Positions 54,577-63,344 of a stretch of 64,000 nucleotides of DNA are shown here, piece after piece. The stretch's first letter is position 1; every line of letters begins with the position of its first letter. The stretch is from Ruminococcaceae bacterium HV4-5-B5C (GTDB lineage: Bacteria; Bacillota; Clostridia; Oscillospirales; Acutalibacteraceae), in contig FXYJ02000002.1 in the NCBI GenBank assembly GCA_900184925.1, forward strand, positions 248,001 through 312,000, in the 5' to 3' direction. The notes under the pieces are model-generated. The model was not told the DNA's origin and searched no databases. It was given only the letters and a program-made list of their open reading frames with translations. Both the position numbers and the translations under genes were made by a program.

Positions 54577-56064
54577 ATGAAAAACGCCAAACTGCATGTG
54601 GAGAAAGACTTTGAAGTCGCGCGGACGGACGGACGTCTGTTCAGTTCCTTCCTGGAGCATCTGGGGCGTGCGATCTACACGGGAATCTATGAGCCCGGTC
54701 ACCCGGAAGCGGACGAAGACGGCTTCCGCCGGGATGTGCTGAAGCTTGTGCAGGAGCTGCACGTGGACTATGTGCGTTACCCCGGAGGAAATTTCCTTTC
54801 CGGCTACGACTGGAAAGACGGAATCGGCCCGAAAGAGAACCGGCCGCGCCGCCTTGACCTTGCGTGGAGAACGATTGAGAGCAACCAGTTCGGCATCGAC
54901 GAGTTTTACGACTGGAGCCGCAAGGCGGGTACAAAGGTGATGGGTGCCGTCAACATGGGAACCGGCACGCCGAAAGACGCGGGCGAGCTGCTGGAATACT
55001 GCAATTTTCCCGGCGGGACCTACTGGAGTGACCTGCGCGCGAAGAACGGCCACAGAGACCCGATGGACATCAAGCTGTGGTGCATCGGAAACGAGATGGA
55101 CGGCGACTGGCAGATCTGCCATCTCGACGCCGACGACTACGGCAAAAAAGCCCGCGAGACCGCAAAAATCATGAAGCTTGTAGACCCGAGCGTGGAGCTT
55201 GTGGTCTGCGGAAGCTCCACCCGCGAGCAGGCGACCTTCCCGGACTGGGACCGCAAGGTCATGGAGTACACCTACGGGCGCGCCGATTACCTTTCGATGC
55301 ACCGGTATTACGAGAACTGCGGCAACGACCTTGATTTTCTCGCCTCCTTTGTGGACATGGACGGGTTTATCCACACCCTTGTGGCCGCGGCGGATTATGT
55401 CAAGGCAAAAGTACGCGGCAAAAAGGATTTCAACCTGTCCTTCGACGAATGGAATGTCTGGTATATCAGCAAAGACAGGCAGCATGACTGGATGGAAGCG
55501 CCGCCGATTCTGGAGGACAACTATTCCCTTCTGGATGCACTGGTGACGGCGGGGCTCGGCATGACGCTCATCAATCATGCGGACCGCGTAAAGATTGCGT
55601 GCCTTGCCCAGCTTGTCAATGTCATTGCGCCGATTGCAACCCAAAAGGGAGGCAGTGCAATTCGCCAGACGATCTTCTACCCGTTCCGCTATCTTTCCGA
55701 GTTCGGGCGCGGAACGGTGCTGCAGCCGGTCATCGACACGCCGAAGGTGGAGACAAAGCACGGAGACACCCCGCTGCTTTACACCACTGCCGTCCGCGGG
55801 GACGACAACACGGTGACGGTGTTCGGGCTGAACATCGGGGACGACGCCATGCAGGTGGAGATGGACCTCGCCTCGTTCGGAACGCTGACGATGCTGGAGC
55901 ACGTCTGCCTCGACGGCAATGATCTGAACGCCAAAAACACGTTTGAAGCTCCGGACCGCGTCAAACCGCGCAAAATCGAGCCGGTTTCCGGTACGTTCCA
56001 TTCCTGCAGTGTTGTTCTGCCGAAGCAGTCCTGGAACATGCTTCGTTTTCAGGTTGAAAAATAA
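54577..56064 (+). CDS. GH51 alpha-L-arabinofuranosidase
   Basis: This 495-aa intracellular glycosidase has the family landmarks VRYPGGNFLSGYDW, acid/base E173 in IGNEMDG and nucleophile E291 in SFDEWN, then a C-terminal beta domain. It removes terminal arabinofuranosyl residues from arabinoxylo-oligosaccharides. Feruloyl groups in cell walls sit on exactly such arabinose residues, which fits the esterases upstream. ATG 54577 follows GGAGGA. Last gene of the operon. Confidence 0.92.
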   Translation: MKNAKLHVEKDFEVARTDGRLFSSFLEHLGRAIYTGIYEPGHPEADEDGFRRDVLKLVQELHVDYVRYPGGNFLSGYDWKDGIGPKENRPRRLDLAWRTIESNQFGIDEFYDWSRKAGTKVMGAVNMGTGTPKDAGELLEYCNFPGGTYWSDLRAKNGHRDPMDIKLWCIGNEMDGDWQICHLDADDYGKKARETAKIMKLVDPSVELVVCGSSTREQATFPDWDRKVMEYTYGRADYLSMHRYYENCGNDLDFLASFVDMDGFIHTLVAAADYVKAKVRGKKDFNLSFDEWNVWYISKDRQHDWMEAPPILEDNYSLLDALVTAGLGMTLINHADRVKIACLAQLVNVIAPIATQKGGSAIRQTIFYPFRYLSEFGRGTVLQPVIDTPKVETKHGDTPLLYTTAVRGDDNTVTVFGLNIGDDAMQVEMDLASFGTLTMLEHVCLDGNDLNAKNTFEAPDRVKPRKIEPVSGTFHSCSVVLPKQSWNMLRFQVEK

Positions 56065-56100
56065 CCCCGTATTTGTGAAAAGGGGCTAAGTTTCCATAAC

Positions 56101-56137
56101 GCAGGGGCCGCGAAGCGATTTGCTTCGCGGCCCCTGC
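56101..56137. terminator. Strong bidirectional terminator
   Basis: 16-base perfect arms GCAGGGGCCGCGAAGC and GCTTCGCGGCCCCTGC with loop GATTT, between the convergent GH51 and FAD-oxidase genes. Confidence 0.8.
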
Positions 56138-56143
56138 TGAATT

Positions 56144-57559
56144 TCAGTCTGTGAAAGGTGACTTTTGGCGTTTGCAATAAAAGGCGGGAACTCTTCGCAG
56201 GCCCTGCGGGAAGGAAAAAACATTGTACGGATCGTACACCGCTTTAACCTGTTCCAGTCTGGGAACATGCGCCCCGTAGTATTCTTCCAGATCGTCCGGA
56301 AGCCTGTCGTATGGGAAATTGACATAGGAACCTGTCGTCACAAAAGCGAGGCTGGGAAAGCGCTCTGCGACCCAGCTCCTGTTTTCCGCGGCGAACCGGT
56401 TTTCTTCCCAGACGGTGTCGAGCCAGAGAATAAAATTGGCGTTCCGATAGAAGAAGGCCGTTTCGTCCACTGCGGTTTCGCGAACTCTGCCGCCGAGCGC
56501 ATACAGCGACAAACCCGCAAAAACCGAGCCTTCCGCGCGTCTGCGGATTAATCCGACAAGCTTTGAAATCTCCTTTTCGCTGAAATCCTGCAGCGCAAAG
56601 CGGCTTGCGGACTGGAATTTTTCAAACGGCGGGTAGGTGCTTCCGATTGCGGTGACTGCTTCGAGAAACGTCACATACCGGATGCTGTACACGGCACCGG
56701 GTAGCTTAAGAAACGGTCTGACCGACTGCTCCGCTTCGCGCGGCCCACCGTAAAAAATGCCCCGCGCAAGCATTCCGAGGCCGTTTTCGGGCGAGTTATA
56801 GATCCTCGCAATCAGTGTGACCCGGAAGTCGGCGGTTTTCAGCCATTCCTGCCAGGTGCGCAGAAAGATTTCCTGCTCCTGCGCCGTCCTGTGGCGGTAT
56901 TTGATTTCAATCAGGGTGACACGATCGATCTTTTGGGGGAGACGGAATGTCATCGACACGACGACGCCGAAGTTTCCTCCCCCTGCGCCGCGGCATGCCC
57001 AAAAGAGATCGTCGTTGAAGCTCCGGTTCGCCCGGACCGTCTTACCCCTGTAATTAACCAGCTCGATCTCCTCGAGGCTGTCGCACCCAAGCCCCAGGTA
57101 ACGGCAGGAAAGTCCCCATCCGCCGCCCATGGCGTATCCGCCCACTCCGACCGTGGGGCAGGTTCCGCCGGGGAAGGGGTATCCTTTCGGAGCCGTGAAT
57201 TCATACACCTGTCGGTTGGTCGCTCCGCCCTGAATGTACAGAAGGTTTTTGCGTTCGTCAAGTTCCATACGGGTCATTTCGTTGACGTCGATGATCAGGG
57301 TACAGTTGCCGTTTGAGTAGCCTTCGTAGTTGTGGCCGCCGTTCCGAATGCGGATCGGCACGCCGTGTTTCCTCGACCAGATCACGGCGTTGGCTACATC
57401 CTGCGTCTCGCGGCAGTAGTTGATGATCAGCGGATACTGCTGAATGGCACGGTTATAGTCCTGCCTCGCTTCGTTGTAAAATGGGTCTGAGGGAATGACG
57501 ATACGGCCCGTAAGGCCGTCCAGCCTGCAGTTCAAAAGAGGGCCTCCTTCCCGGAGCAT
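56144..57559 (-). CDS. BBE-type FAD-linked oxidoreductase, probably bicovalent flavin
   Basis: This 471-aa protein has an FAD_binding_4 domain with RNGGHNYEG (H76) and GGTCPTVGVGG (C134), the two residues that anchor FAD in glucooligosaccharide-oxidase-like enzymes. The C-terminal BBE motif is YYGAHVPRLEQVKAVYDPYNVFSFPQ. It would oxidise a sugar or alcohol group. There is no signal peptide. An oxygen-using type is odd in an anaerobe, so a different acceptor is possible. A single gene, ending at the terminator shared with GH51. Confidence 0.87.
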   Translation of the reverse strand: MLREGGPLLNCRLDGLTGRIVIPSDPFYNEARQDYNRAIQQYPLIINYCRETQDVANAVIWSRKHGVPIRIRNGGHNYEGYSNGNCTLIIDVNEMTRMELDERKNLLYIQGGATNRQVYEFTAPKGYPFPGGTCPTVGVGGYAMGGGWGLSCRYLGLGCDSLEEIELVNYRGKTVRANRSFNDDLFWACRGAGGGNFGVVVSMTFRLPQKIDRVTLIEIKYRHRTAQEQEIFLRTWQEWLKTADFRVTLIARIYNSPENGLGMLARGIFYGGPREAEQSVRPFLKLPGAVYSIRYVTFLEAVTAIGSTYPPFEKFQSASRFALQDFSEKEISKLVGLIRRRAEGSVFAGLSLYALGGRVRETAVDETAFFYRNANFILWLDTVWEENRFAAENRSWVAERFPSLAFVTTGSYVNFPYDRLPDDLEEYYGAHVPRLEQVKAVYDPYNVFSFPQGLRRVPAFYCKRQKSPFTD

Positions 57560-57721
57560 GGCGGAGGTTCAGACGTATGGTTCCGCCTTTACGGAAACCC
57601 CGCCGCTTTGTTCACACGGCAGGGTTTGAGTCCGCACATAAAAGAGATGACAGTATAAAATATGAGACGCCCGCCGATGTGGTTCAGAGATAAAATATTG
57701 CTCTGAACGCATCATTATGTG

Positions 57722-57750
57722 TTGAAATCCCTTTTCTGCCGGATTATAAT
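57722..57750 (+). promoter_or_regulatory. Promoter of the EFR1/PNPOx gene pair
   Basis: TTGAAA (57722-57727), a 17-base spacer and TATAAT (57745-57750), about 85 bases before the start at 57838. Confidence 0.7.
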
Positions 57751-57837
57751 ACGGTTAGCCGCAACGAAAGACAATTCACCTGAGACGGCGGCAGAATTTG
57801 TCGCTGCCGGTTTTCAGAAGTTTGAGGAGGAACCGGA

Positions 57838-58653
57838 ATGACGGTATTGATCCTTTATTTCAGCGGAACGGGAAATACGCGGAGAGTTGCCGAAGAATTC
57901 AAGGCGCGTCTCGAAGAGAGAAAATTTACCGTGATTCTGCACTCCATGGAAGAGCACGCCGACCTGACAAAACTGTCCTACGACTTTCTGATCGTGGGAA
58001 TGCCGAAATACTACGAATACCCGCTTTTGCCTGCGATTCGGTATTTGAAGCACAATCTGCCGAAAAGCGAACATACGGTTCCGGCTCTGGCGTTCTGCAC
58101 GCAGGCCGGGACGCTCAAAACCGATTTCACCGGCCTTGAGAAACTGCTCCGGAAGAAAAACCATCGGTTGACGGTCGAGGCCAGCATGCCCTATGCGAAC
58201 AATCTGCTGATTTTTGGAGCTTTCCGGCCTACGGAGCCGACCGAACTTCTGAAAAACAGGGAAGATATCCGCGGGCAGGTGGGGCCGCTGCTGGATGCGT
58301 TCCTGAGCGGAGCCGTCCTCAAAGAGCAGACGAAAGCGTGGCAGAAGCCTCTCATTTATCTGGTCGCGGCATCCTGCACCAAGCTGATGCCCGCGCTGGC
58401 AATGCGCTTTTCCGCTGACGACACCTGCACCGGCTGCGGCCTCTGCGCACGGCAGTGCCCGGTAAAAAACATACAGATGAACGGCGGCAGGCCGGAGTTC
58501 CGCAGGCGCTGCCTTTTCTGCACGCGCTGCATCAATTCCTGCCCGGCCAATGCCATCCGCTACAGCGGGAAAAAATGCCCGCAGTACCGGTGTGGGCCGT
58601 CTCTGCGGGCAGAAGGGGAACAAGCGAAACCGGAATGCAGTGAGGAGGAGTAG
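57838..58653 (+). CDS. EFR1-family flavodoxin-ferredoxin fusion protein, second copy
   Basis: This 271-aa protein has a flavodoxin domain with LYFSGTGNTRRVAEEF at 6-21 and two [4Fe-4S] motifs: C197/C200/C203/C207-P and C225/C228/C231/C235-P. It has a more classical FMN loop (SGTGNT) than the paralogue at 7120. Only 2 bases separate it from the next gene, a split-barrel flavin protein, so the pair probably works together in electron transfer. Confidence 0.88.
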   Translation: MTVLILYFSGTGNTRRVAEEFKARLEERKFTVILHSMEEHADLTKLSYDFLIVGMPKYYEYPLLPAIRYLKHNLPKSEHTVPALAFCTQAGTLKTDFTGLEKLLRKKNHRLTVEASMPYANNLLIFGAFRPTEPTELLKNREDIRGQVGPLLDAFLSGAVLKEQTKAWQKPLIYLVAASCTKLMPALAMRFSADDTCTGCGLCARQCPVKNIQMNGGRPEFRRRCLFCTRCINSCPANAIRYSGKKCPQYRCGPSLRAEGEQAKPECSEEE

Positions 58654-58655
58654 CA

Positions 58656-59156
58656 ATGGATTACGAAAAAGCGGCTTCCTACTGGGAAGAAAAAAGCGCG
58701 GCATCGGCCGGAATGGACCGGGAAGAACTCTGGGAGGAAATGAAGAAGTTCATTGAAACGCACAACACCTGCGCGCTGGCGACCGGATGCGGTGACTTTG
58801 TCCGCTGCACGCCGATTGAATACAACTTCTGGAAGGGCAAGTTCTGGATGCTCTCGGAGGGCGGCATGAAGTTTCACGCGCTGAAGAGCAACCGGAATGT
58901 CTGCCTCGCGATTTACGACGCATACACCGGATTTCAGAATCTTGGCGGCATGCAGGTTACCGGCACGGCGTCTCTGACGGAGACAATGTCGGAAGAATAC
59001 CTCGGCCTGCTCGCCTTTCGCAAGCTTCCCGCGGAAAGCGTCCGGAAGCTCCCGCAGGAACTTCACCTGATCGGCGTCGTTCCGCAGCGGATTGACTTTC
59101 TGTGGTCAGGGTTTAAAAAACTGGGGTATGACGCCCGGCAGTCCCTTGTTTTCTGA
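58656..59156 (+). CDS. Pyridoxamine-phosphate-oxidase-like split-barrel flavoprotein
   Basis: This 166-aa protein has the FMN-binding split-barrel pattern of the PNPOx-like family: CALATGCGDFVRCTPIEYNFWKG then LKSNRNVCLAIYD and a TGTASL strand. Such proteins bind FMN, F420 or haem; this one is likely FMN. Coupled to the EFR1 gene, which could feed it electrons. Ends at the terminator at 59169-59210. Confidence 0.8.
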   Translation: MDYEKAASYWEEKSAASAGMDREELWEEMKKFIETHNTCALATGCGDFVRCTPIEYNFWKGKFWMLSEGGMKFHALKSNRNVCLAIYDAYTGFQNLGGMQVTGTASLTETMSEEYLGLLAFRKLPAESVRKLPQELHLIGVVPQRIDFLWSGFKKLGYDARQSLVF

Positions 59157-59168
59157 GTGTTTGCGCTG

Positions 59169-59210
59169 AAACGACCGGCGGGCTCTCCGAAGGGAGTCCG
59201 CCGGTCGTTT
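59169..59210 (+). terminator. Terminator after the EFR1/PNPOx pair
   Basis: A long stem built on ACGACCGGCGG and CCGCCGGTCGT with further inner pairing (CTC/GAG), followed by TTTCAT. The next 240 bases show no gene. Confidence 0.75.
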
Positions 59211-59456
59211 CATACGGAGAAGATGAGAGACAGAGACGTGCTGACCTTGCACCTATGCCAGCTCACAGTGCTGAGACCAGTAAATTTCGGCGTTTTTTCG
59301 CAGATAAAAAAGCCCTCCTGCCCGGGGAACCTCAAAAGTTCAAATTTTCAACCCCCATTTCGTGGAAATTTAACCTTGCTTTTGAAAATGCTGTAGAATA
59401 ATATGAAGGAAGAAAACTGTCGAAATGGATCACCCCGCACAAGGAGGAATGGAAAA

Positions 59457-60527
59457 TTGAAAAAGCATCTTACCATTTTACTGGCGATTTTCCTGCTGAC
59501 TTCACTGCTCCCGGGCTGCGGCTCGAAAAAGACGGCCGGGCCGGCGCAGAGCGGGCCGGTCAGCTCAGGAAAATCGGCGCAGAGCGGATCAGCCAGCTCG
59601 GCAAAATCGGTGCAGCCTACCGGTGCGCTTGCTTCTGCCGCGCCCAAGTCCGCCCCGCAGGAGGGTACGCCGAAGGTCTACATGACTACCCACATTACGC
59701 CCGACGGACTAATGGCGGTCTACAACGCGCTCGGCCGCAAGGCTACGGGCAAGGTGGCTGTTAAACTGACCGTCGGCGAGCCGACGGATACTTATTACCT
59801 TTCTCCCGACCTGATTAAAGAGTTTGTCCTTTCGGTCAAAGGGACGTTTGTGGACTGCAACACGGTTTACGGGGGCCAGCGGACCGGGACCGCAATGCAT
59901 CTGCAGGTCGCCAAGGATCATGGCTTCACCGCCTACACGAAAATGGACATTATGGATGCGGACGGCTCGTTTGACATACCGGTTGTGGGCGGAAAGCATC
60001 TGAAGAAGGATATCATCGGTTCTCACTTAAAAGACTATGATTCCGTAGTCATTCTTTCCCACTTTAAGGGGCACGAAATGGCCGGGTTCGGCGGGGCGAT
60101 TAAGAATATGTCGATCGGCATCGCCGCACAGGCAGGAAAAAGCTGGATCCACAGTGCGGGAACCAGCGTTCAGGGTTTCGTCCTCGGGAACCATAAGTCG
60201 TTTCTGGAGTCCATGACGGAGGCCGCCAAGGCGGTTGCGGATTACAGCGGAGACCGTATTCTGTATATCAATGTCATGAACAACCTTTCCATCGACTGCG
60301 ACTGTGAGGCACACCCCGCAATACCGCAGATGAAGGATATCGGCATTCTCGCTTCCCTCGATCCGGTGGCTCTCGACAAAGCCTGTGAGGATCGCGTCTA
60401 CGCCGCGCCGGACGGACAGGCGCTTATTGCCCGCATGGAGTCTCTGGACGCCAACTATACCCTCGACTATGGCCAGCAGATCGGCCTTGGCAGCGAGAAA
60501 TATCAGTTGGTGAACGTTGATGGCTGA
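59457..60527 (+). CDS. DUF362-domain lipoprotein
   Basis: This 356-aa protein has a lipobox LLPGC (acylated C21), a Ser/Ala-rich linker to about residue 75, then a DUF362 domain: KVYMTTHIT, VAVKLTVGEP, VILSHFKGHEMAGFGGAIKN and the closing DIGILASLDPVALDKAC. The usual C-terminal ferredoxin of many DUF362 proteins is absent. TTG 59457 follows AAGGAGG; the ATG at 59403 gives no signal peptide in the right place. Its end overlaps the permease start by eight bases. Function unknown. The export and lipid anchor are unusual for DUF362 and suggest an extracytoplasmic step linked to the permease. Confidence 0.8.
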   Translation: MKKHLTILLAIFLLTSLLPGCGSKKTAGPAQSGPVSSGKSAQSGSASSAKSVQPTGALASAAPKSAPQEGTPKVYMTTHITPDGLMAVYNALGRKATGKVAVKLTVGEPTDTYYLSPDLIKEFVLSVKGTFVDCNTVYGGQRTGTAMHLQVAKDHGFTAYTKMDIMDADGSFDIPVVGGKHLKKDIIGSHLKDYDSVVILSHFKGHEMAGFGGAIKNMSIGIAAQAGKSWIHSAGTSVQGFVLGNHKSFLESMTEAAKAVADYSGDRILYINVMNNLSIDCDCEAHPAIPQMKDIGILASLDPVALDKACEDRVYAAPDGQALIARMESLDANYTLDYGQQIGLGSEKYQLVNVDG

Positions 60528-61422
60528 GGTTCTCAGCCGGGAAAGCATTTACCTTCTGTACTATTTCGAGGTCATGCTGGAGCAGGTCGCGCTCTACTGG
60601 ATCGTCGGCATTGTGCTCGGTTCGGTGATTTCCGTATTTCTGAAGGACAGAATTCACGGTCTGTTCAGTTCCATGCAGGGGAAAAAACTTGGAATTTTCG
60701 GAGTGATCCCGGCAAGCCTGCTCGGGATTGCTTCTCCTCTGTGCATGTACGGAACCATCCCCATTGCTGCTTCGTTTGCAAAGGCAGGAATGCGGGAGGA
60801 CTGGCTTGCCGCGTTTATGATGAGCTCCATCCTGCTGAATCCCCAGCTTATTCTTTACAGCATTGCCCTCGGGGGAAAAGCGCTGGCCGTCCGCCTGATT
60901 TCCTGTGTACTCTGCGGCATTCTCGCGGGCCTTCTGGTCAGGCTTCGGTACCGGGGGAAAAACTTTTTTAATTTCGAAGGCTTTGAGGAACCGAAAAGCC
61001 ACGACACGGATCCCCGCCTGCCGGTGCGGCTCCTGAAAAATATCGGGAGGAATGTCAAAGCAACGGCGGGCTGGTTTCTGTTCGGCATCGTTCTGTCGGC
61101 TGTCTTTCAGAGATATGTGCCGCCTGGTGCGTTCGCCAGCCTTTTCGGAGACCAGAGACGTTTCGGCGTACTGATGGCGGCGACGATCGGAGTTCCGCTC
61201 TACATGTGCGGCGGCGGTACCATTCCGCTGCTGATGGGATGGCTTCAGGACGGAATGAGCCTCGGCTCAGCCGCCGCGTTTATGATTACCGGGCCGGCGA
61301 CGAAAATCACAAATCTGAGCGCCGTCAAAATTGTTCTTGGATTGAAGCACTTTATTTACTATCTTCTCTTTTCTGTTTTGTTTGCCGTTGTAACCGGCTT
61401 CGTCGTCGATCTTTTTCTGTGA
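60520..61422 (+). CDS. UPF0718/DUF318-family permease
   Basis: This 300-aa membrane protein has about eight helices and two matching family motifs: ASPLCMYGTIPIAASF (about 71-86) and PLYMCGGGTIPLLMGW. Cysteines in conserved GxxP contexts suggest metal or soft-ligand transport; named relatives are proposed metal or arsenic exporters, without firm proof here. It overlaps the DUF362 gene and ends 35 bases before larC1. A shared operon is likely. Confidence 0.8.
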   Translation: MAEVLSRESIYLLYYFEVMLEQVALYWIVGIVLGSVISVFLKDRIHGLFSSMQGKKLGIFGVIPASLLGIASPLCMYGTIPIAASFAKAGMREDWLAAFMMSSILLNPQLILYSIALGGKALAVRLISCVLCGILAGLLVRLRYRGKNFFNFEGFEEPKSHDTDPRLPVRLLKNIGRNVKATAGWFLFGIVLSAVFQRYVPPGAFASLFGDQRRFGVLMAATIGVPLYMCGGGTIPLLMGWLQDGMSLGSAAAFMITGPATKITNLSAVKIVLGLKHFIYYLLFSVLFAVVTGFVVDLFL

Positions 61423-61457
61423 GAGGGCGTCCGGAAACCGGCGGGAAGGATCCTGCA

Positions 61458-62261
61458 ATGAATGTACTTTATTTTGACTGCACCTGCGGAATCAGCGGAG
61501 ACATGACCCTCGGCGCGTTTCTGGACCTCGGCATCGACGAGGCCGTGTTCCGGCGGGAACTCGCAAAGCTCGGTGTCGGAGGCTACCGGCTCGCAATTAC
61601 CAAAAAACAGAAAAACGGCGTAACGGGAACGGACGTCGACGTGATTCTGGAAGAAGTGGAAAGCCAGCCCCCGCGAAATCTGCGGGACATTACAGCGCTC
61701 ATCGACCGCAGCGCGATCTCCCCGGGCGCGAAGGAAACCGGTAAAAAAATCTTCCGGGAAATCGCCGCTGCGGAAGCAAGGGTACACGGGGGAGAACCCG
61801 AAGACGTAACGTTCCACGAAAACGGCGCCGTCGATTCGATTGTGGACATCGTCGGCACTGCGGTCTGTCTTGACCTGCTGAAGCCGGACCGTGTCTGCTC
61901 TTCTGCGCTGCACGACGGCTCGGGGTTCATTCGGTGCAGGCGGGGAATGATCCCGGTGCCTGTTCCGGCCGTCATGGAGATGCTCAGGGGAAGCGGTATT
62001 CCGCTTGTGCAGACCGCAGTCGGAACCGAGCTTGTCACTCCCACGGGAATGGGAATTATTAAATGCGTTTCCGGCGGGTTTGGCAGTATGCCTGCGATGC
62101 CCGTCGAAAGAGTCGGTTATGGCATGGGGAAACGGGAATACGCCGGGTTGGGTGCTCTGAGGCTCGTTCTGGGGACCGTGAGCGAACCGGACGGCGCTCC
62201 CGTCAAGACGACCCGCCCTTTCCAGGAACCGAAATGCCAAAGGAGCTTTGCAGATGCCTAA
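61458..62261 (+). CDS. LarC1-length nickel-insertion (pincer cofactor) protein
   Basis: This 267-aa protein matches the N-terminal part of LarC (DUF111): MNVLYFDCTCGISGDMTLGA start and VTFHENGAVDSIVDIVGTA. It ends soon after GLGALRLVLGT. Full LarC is about 400 aa and carries a C-terminal domain; in Lactobacillus it is joined by frameshifting from larC1 and larC2. Here the next gene begins within the last eight bases and is an ECF component, so no larC2 can follow. LarC inserts Ni into the pyridinium pincer cofactor of LarA-type enzymes. LarA, LarB and LarE are not in the window. ATG 61458 follows GGGAAGGA. Confidence 0.85.
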   Translation: MNVLYFDCTCGISGDMTLGAFLDLGIDEAVFRRELAKLGVGGYRLAITKKQKNGVTGTDVDVILEEVESQPPRNLRDITALIDRSAISPGAKETGKKIFREIAAAEARVHGGEPEDVTFHENGAVDSIVDIVGTAVCLDLLKPDRVCSSALHDGSGFIRCRRGMIPVPVPAVMEMLRGSGIPLVQTAVGTELVTPTGMGIIKCVSGGFGSMPAMPVERVGYGMGKREYAGLGALRLVLGTVSEPDGAPVKTTRPFQEPKCQRSFADA

Positions 62262-63216
62262 GAACGCGACATACCGCCTCGTCCTTTCCGGATTTCTGGT
62301 CGGATTGGGACTGCTGCTGCCCTTCGCCACCGCGCATGCCTTTGGCATGGCCGGAACGTTTTTTCTTCCGATGCATCTGCCCGTTTTTCTGATCGGGCTG
62401 CTCTGCGGGCCGGCACTTGGCGCGGCGGGCGGAATCCTCATCCCCGTTCTTTCAAGCCTGCTGACGGGCATGCCCGCGTTTTTTCCCATGCTGCCGATCA
62501 TGGCGGGGGAACTGTGCACATACGGCCTGATGAGCGGGCTGCTCTACCGGAAGGCCGGACTGCCGCTGTATCCGTCCATCCTGATCTCGATGGTCTCCGG
62601 GCGCGTGGTTTACGGCCTGATTTTTCAGGCTCTGCTTCTGGTGAACGGGGGAAGCCTGAAAGCCCTGTCCGTCACAGGGGCGCTGGCCGCCGGGATTCCC
62701 GGCATCGTTGTTCAGCTGACGGTACTGCCCGCGATCGTATTCGCGGTGGAAAAACATTCACGCAAAAACGGAAGGGAGCCTGCCATGCTGGCTGAAGAAA
62801 AGGCAAAACGCCTCATTGAAAGTGAAAAAATAAGCTGTGCGGTCATCCGGGACGGTAAAATCGTCCACACCGCGAACGGGCGCGGCATTTCTCCGCTGAT
62901 CGCGCTTTATGAAAGCAACCCCGAACAGATGCGGGGCGCGCTGATTGTCGACAAGATCATCGGCAAGGCGGCCGCGATGATGATTGTTCTCGGAGGGGCC
63001 AAAAGTGCGTACGGCGAAACCATGAGCGAGTCCGCCCGCGATTATCTTGCCGCGCACGGATGCGAAGCCGGATGGGGAACGCTGATTGAAATTGTTTCAA
63101 ACCGGGCGGGGGACGGAATGTGCCCGCTCGAAAACTCGGTTCTTTCGACAGACGATCCCGAAACCGGATATCACATTTTGAAAGAGACGATTGACCGGAT
63201 GAGAAGCGCAGGCTGA
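62254..63216 (+). CDS. ECF-type S-component fused to DUF1893
   Basis: This 320-aa protein joins two parts. Residues about 1-172 form a six-helix ECF substrate-binding membrane protein (LPVFLIGLLCGPALGAAGG). Residues about 185-318 form a soluble DUF1893 domain (CAVIRDGKIVHTANGRGISPL, VDKIIGKAAAMMIVLGG, AGDGMCPLENSVL). ATG 62254 is favoured over TTG 62248 because AGGAG is 8 bases upstream. It overlaps larC1 by eight bases. It may import a vitamin or metal complex for the cofactor pathway; DUF1893 has no known activity. Confidence 0.82.
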   Translation: MPKNATYRLVLSGFLVGLGLLLPFATAHAFGMAGTFFLPMHLPVFLIGLLCGPALGAAGGILIPVLSSLLTGMPAFFPMLPIMAGELCTYGLMSGLLYRKAGLPLYPSILISMVSGRVVYGLIFQALLLVNGGSLKALSVTGALAAGIPGIVVQLTVLPAIVFAVEKHSRKNGREPAMLAEEKAKRLIESEKISCAVIRDGKIVHTANGRGISPLIALYESNPEQMRGALIVDKIIGKAAAMMIVLGGAKSAYGETMSESARDYLAAHGCEAGWGTLIEIVSNRAGDGMCPLENSVLSTDDPETGYHILKETIDRMRSAG

Positions 63217-63254
63217 CAAAATCAAAACCGCGGTGAAAGCGGAATGGCAAAAAC

Positions 63255-63300
63255 AAAATGCGTCCTGAGAGGGCCTGAAAGCCCTGTCGGGACGCATTTT
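63255..63300. terminator. Terminator between convergent genes
   Basis: AAAATGCGTCC and GGACGCATTTT arms, with an inner GGGC/GCCC pairing. T-runs on both sides make it work in both directions, for the LarC cluster and for the NlpC/P60 gene. Confidence 0.85.
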
Positions 63301-63344
63301 CCATCAGATCATTCCGGGGGTGCCATGCAAAGTTCCCTGCCGAT

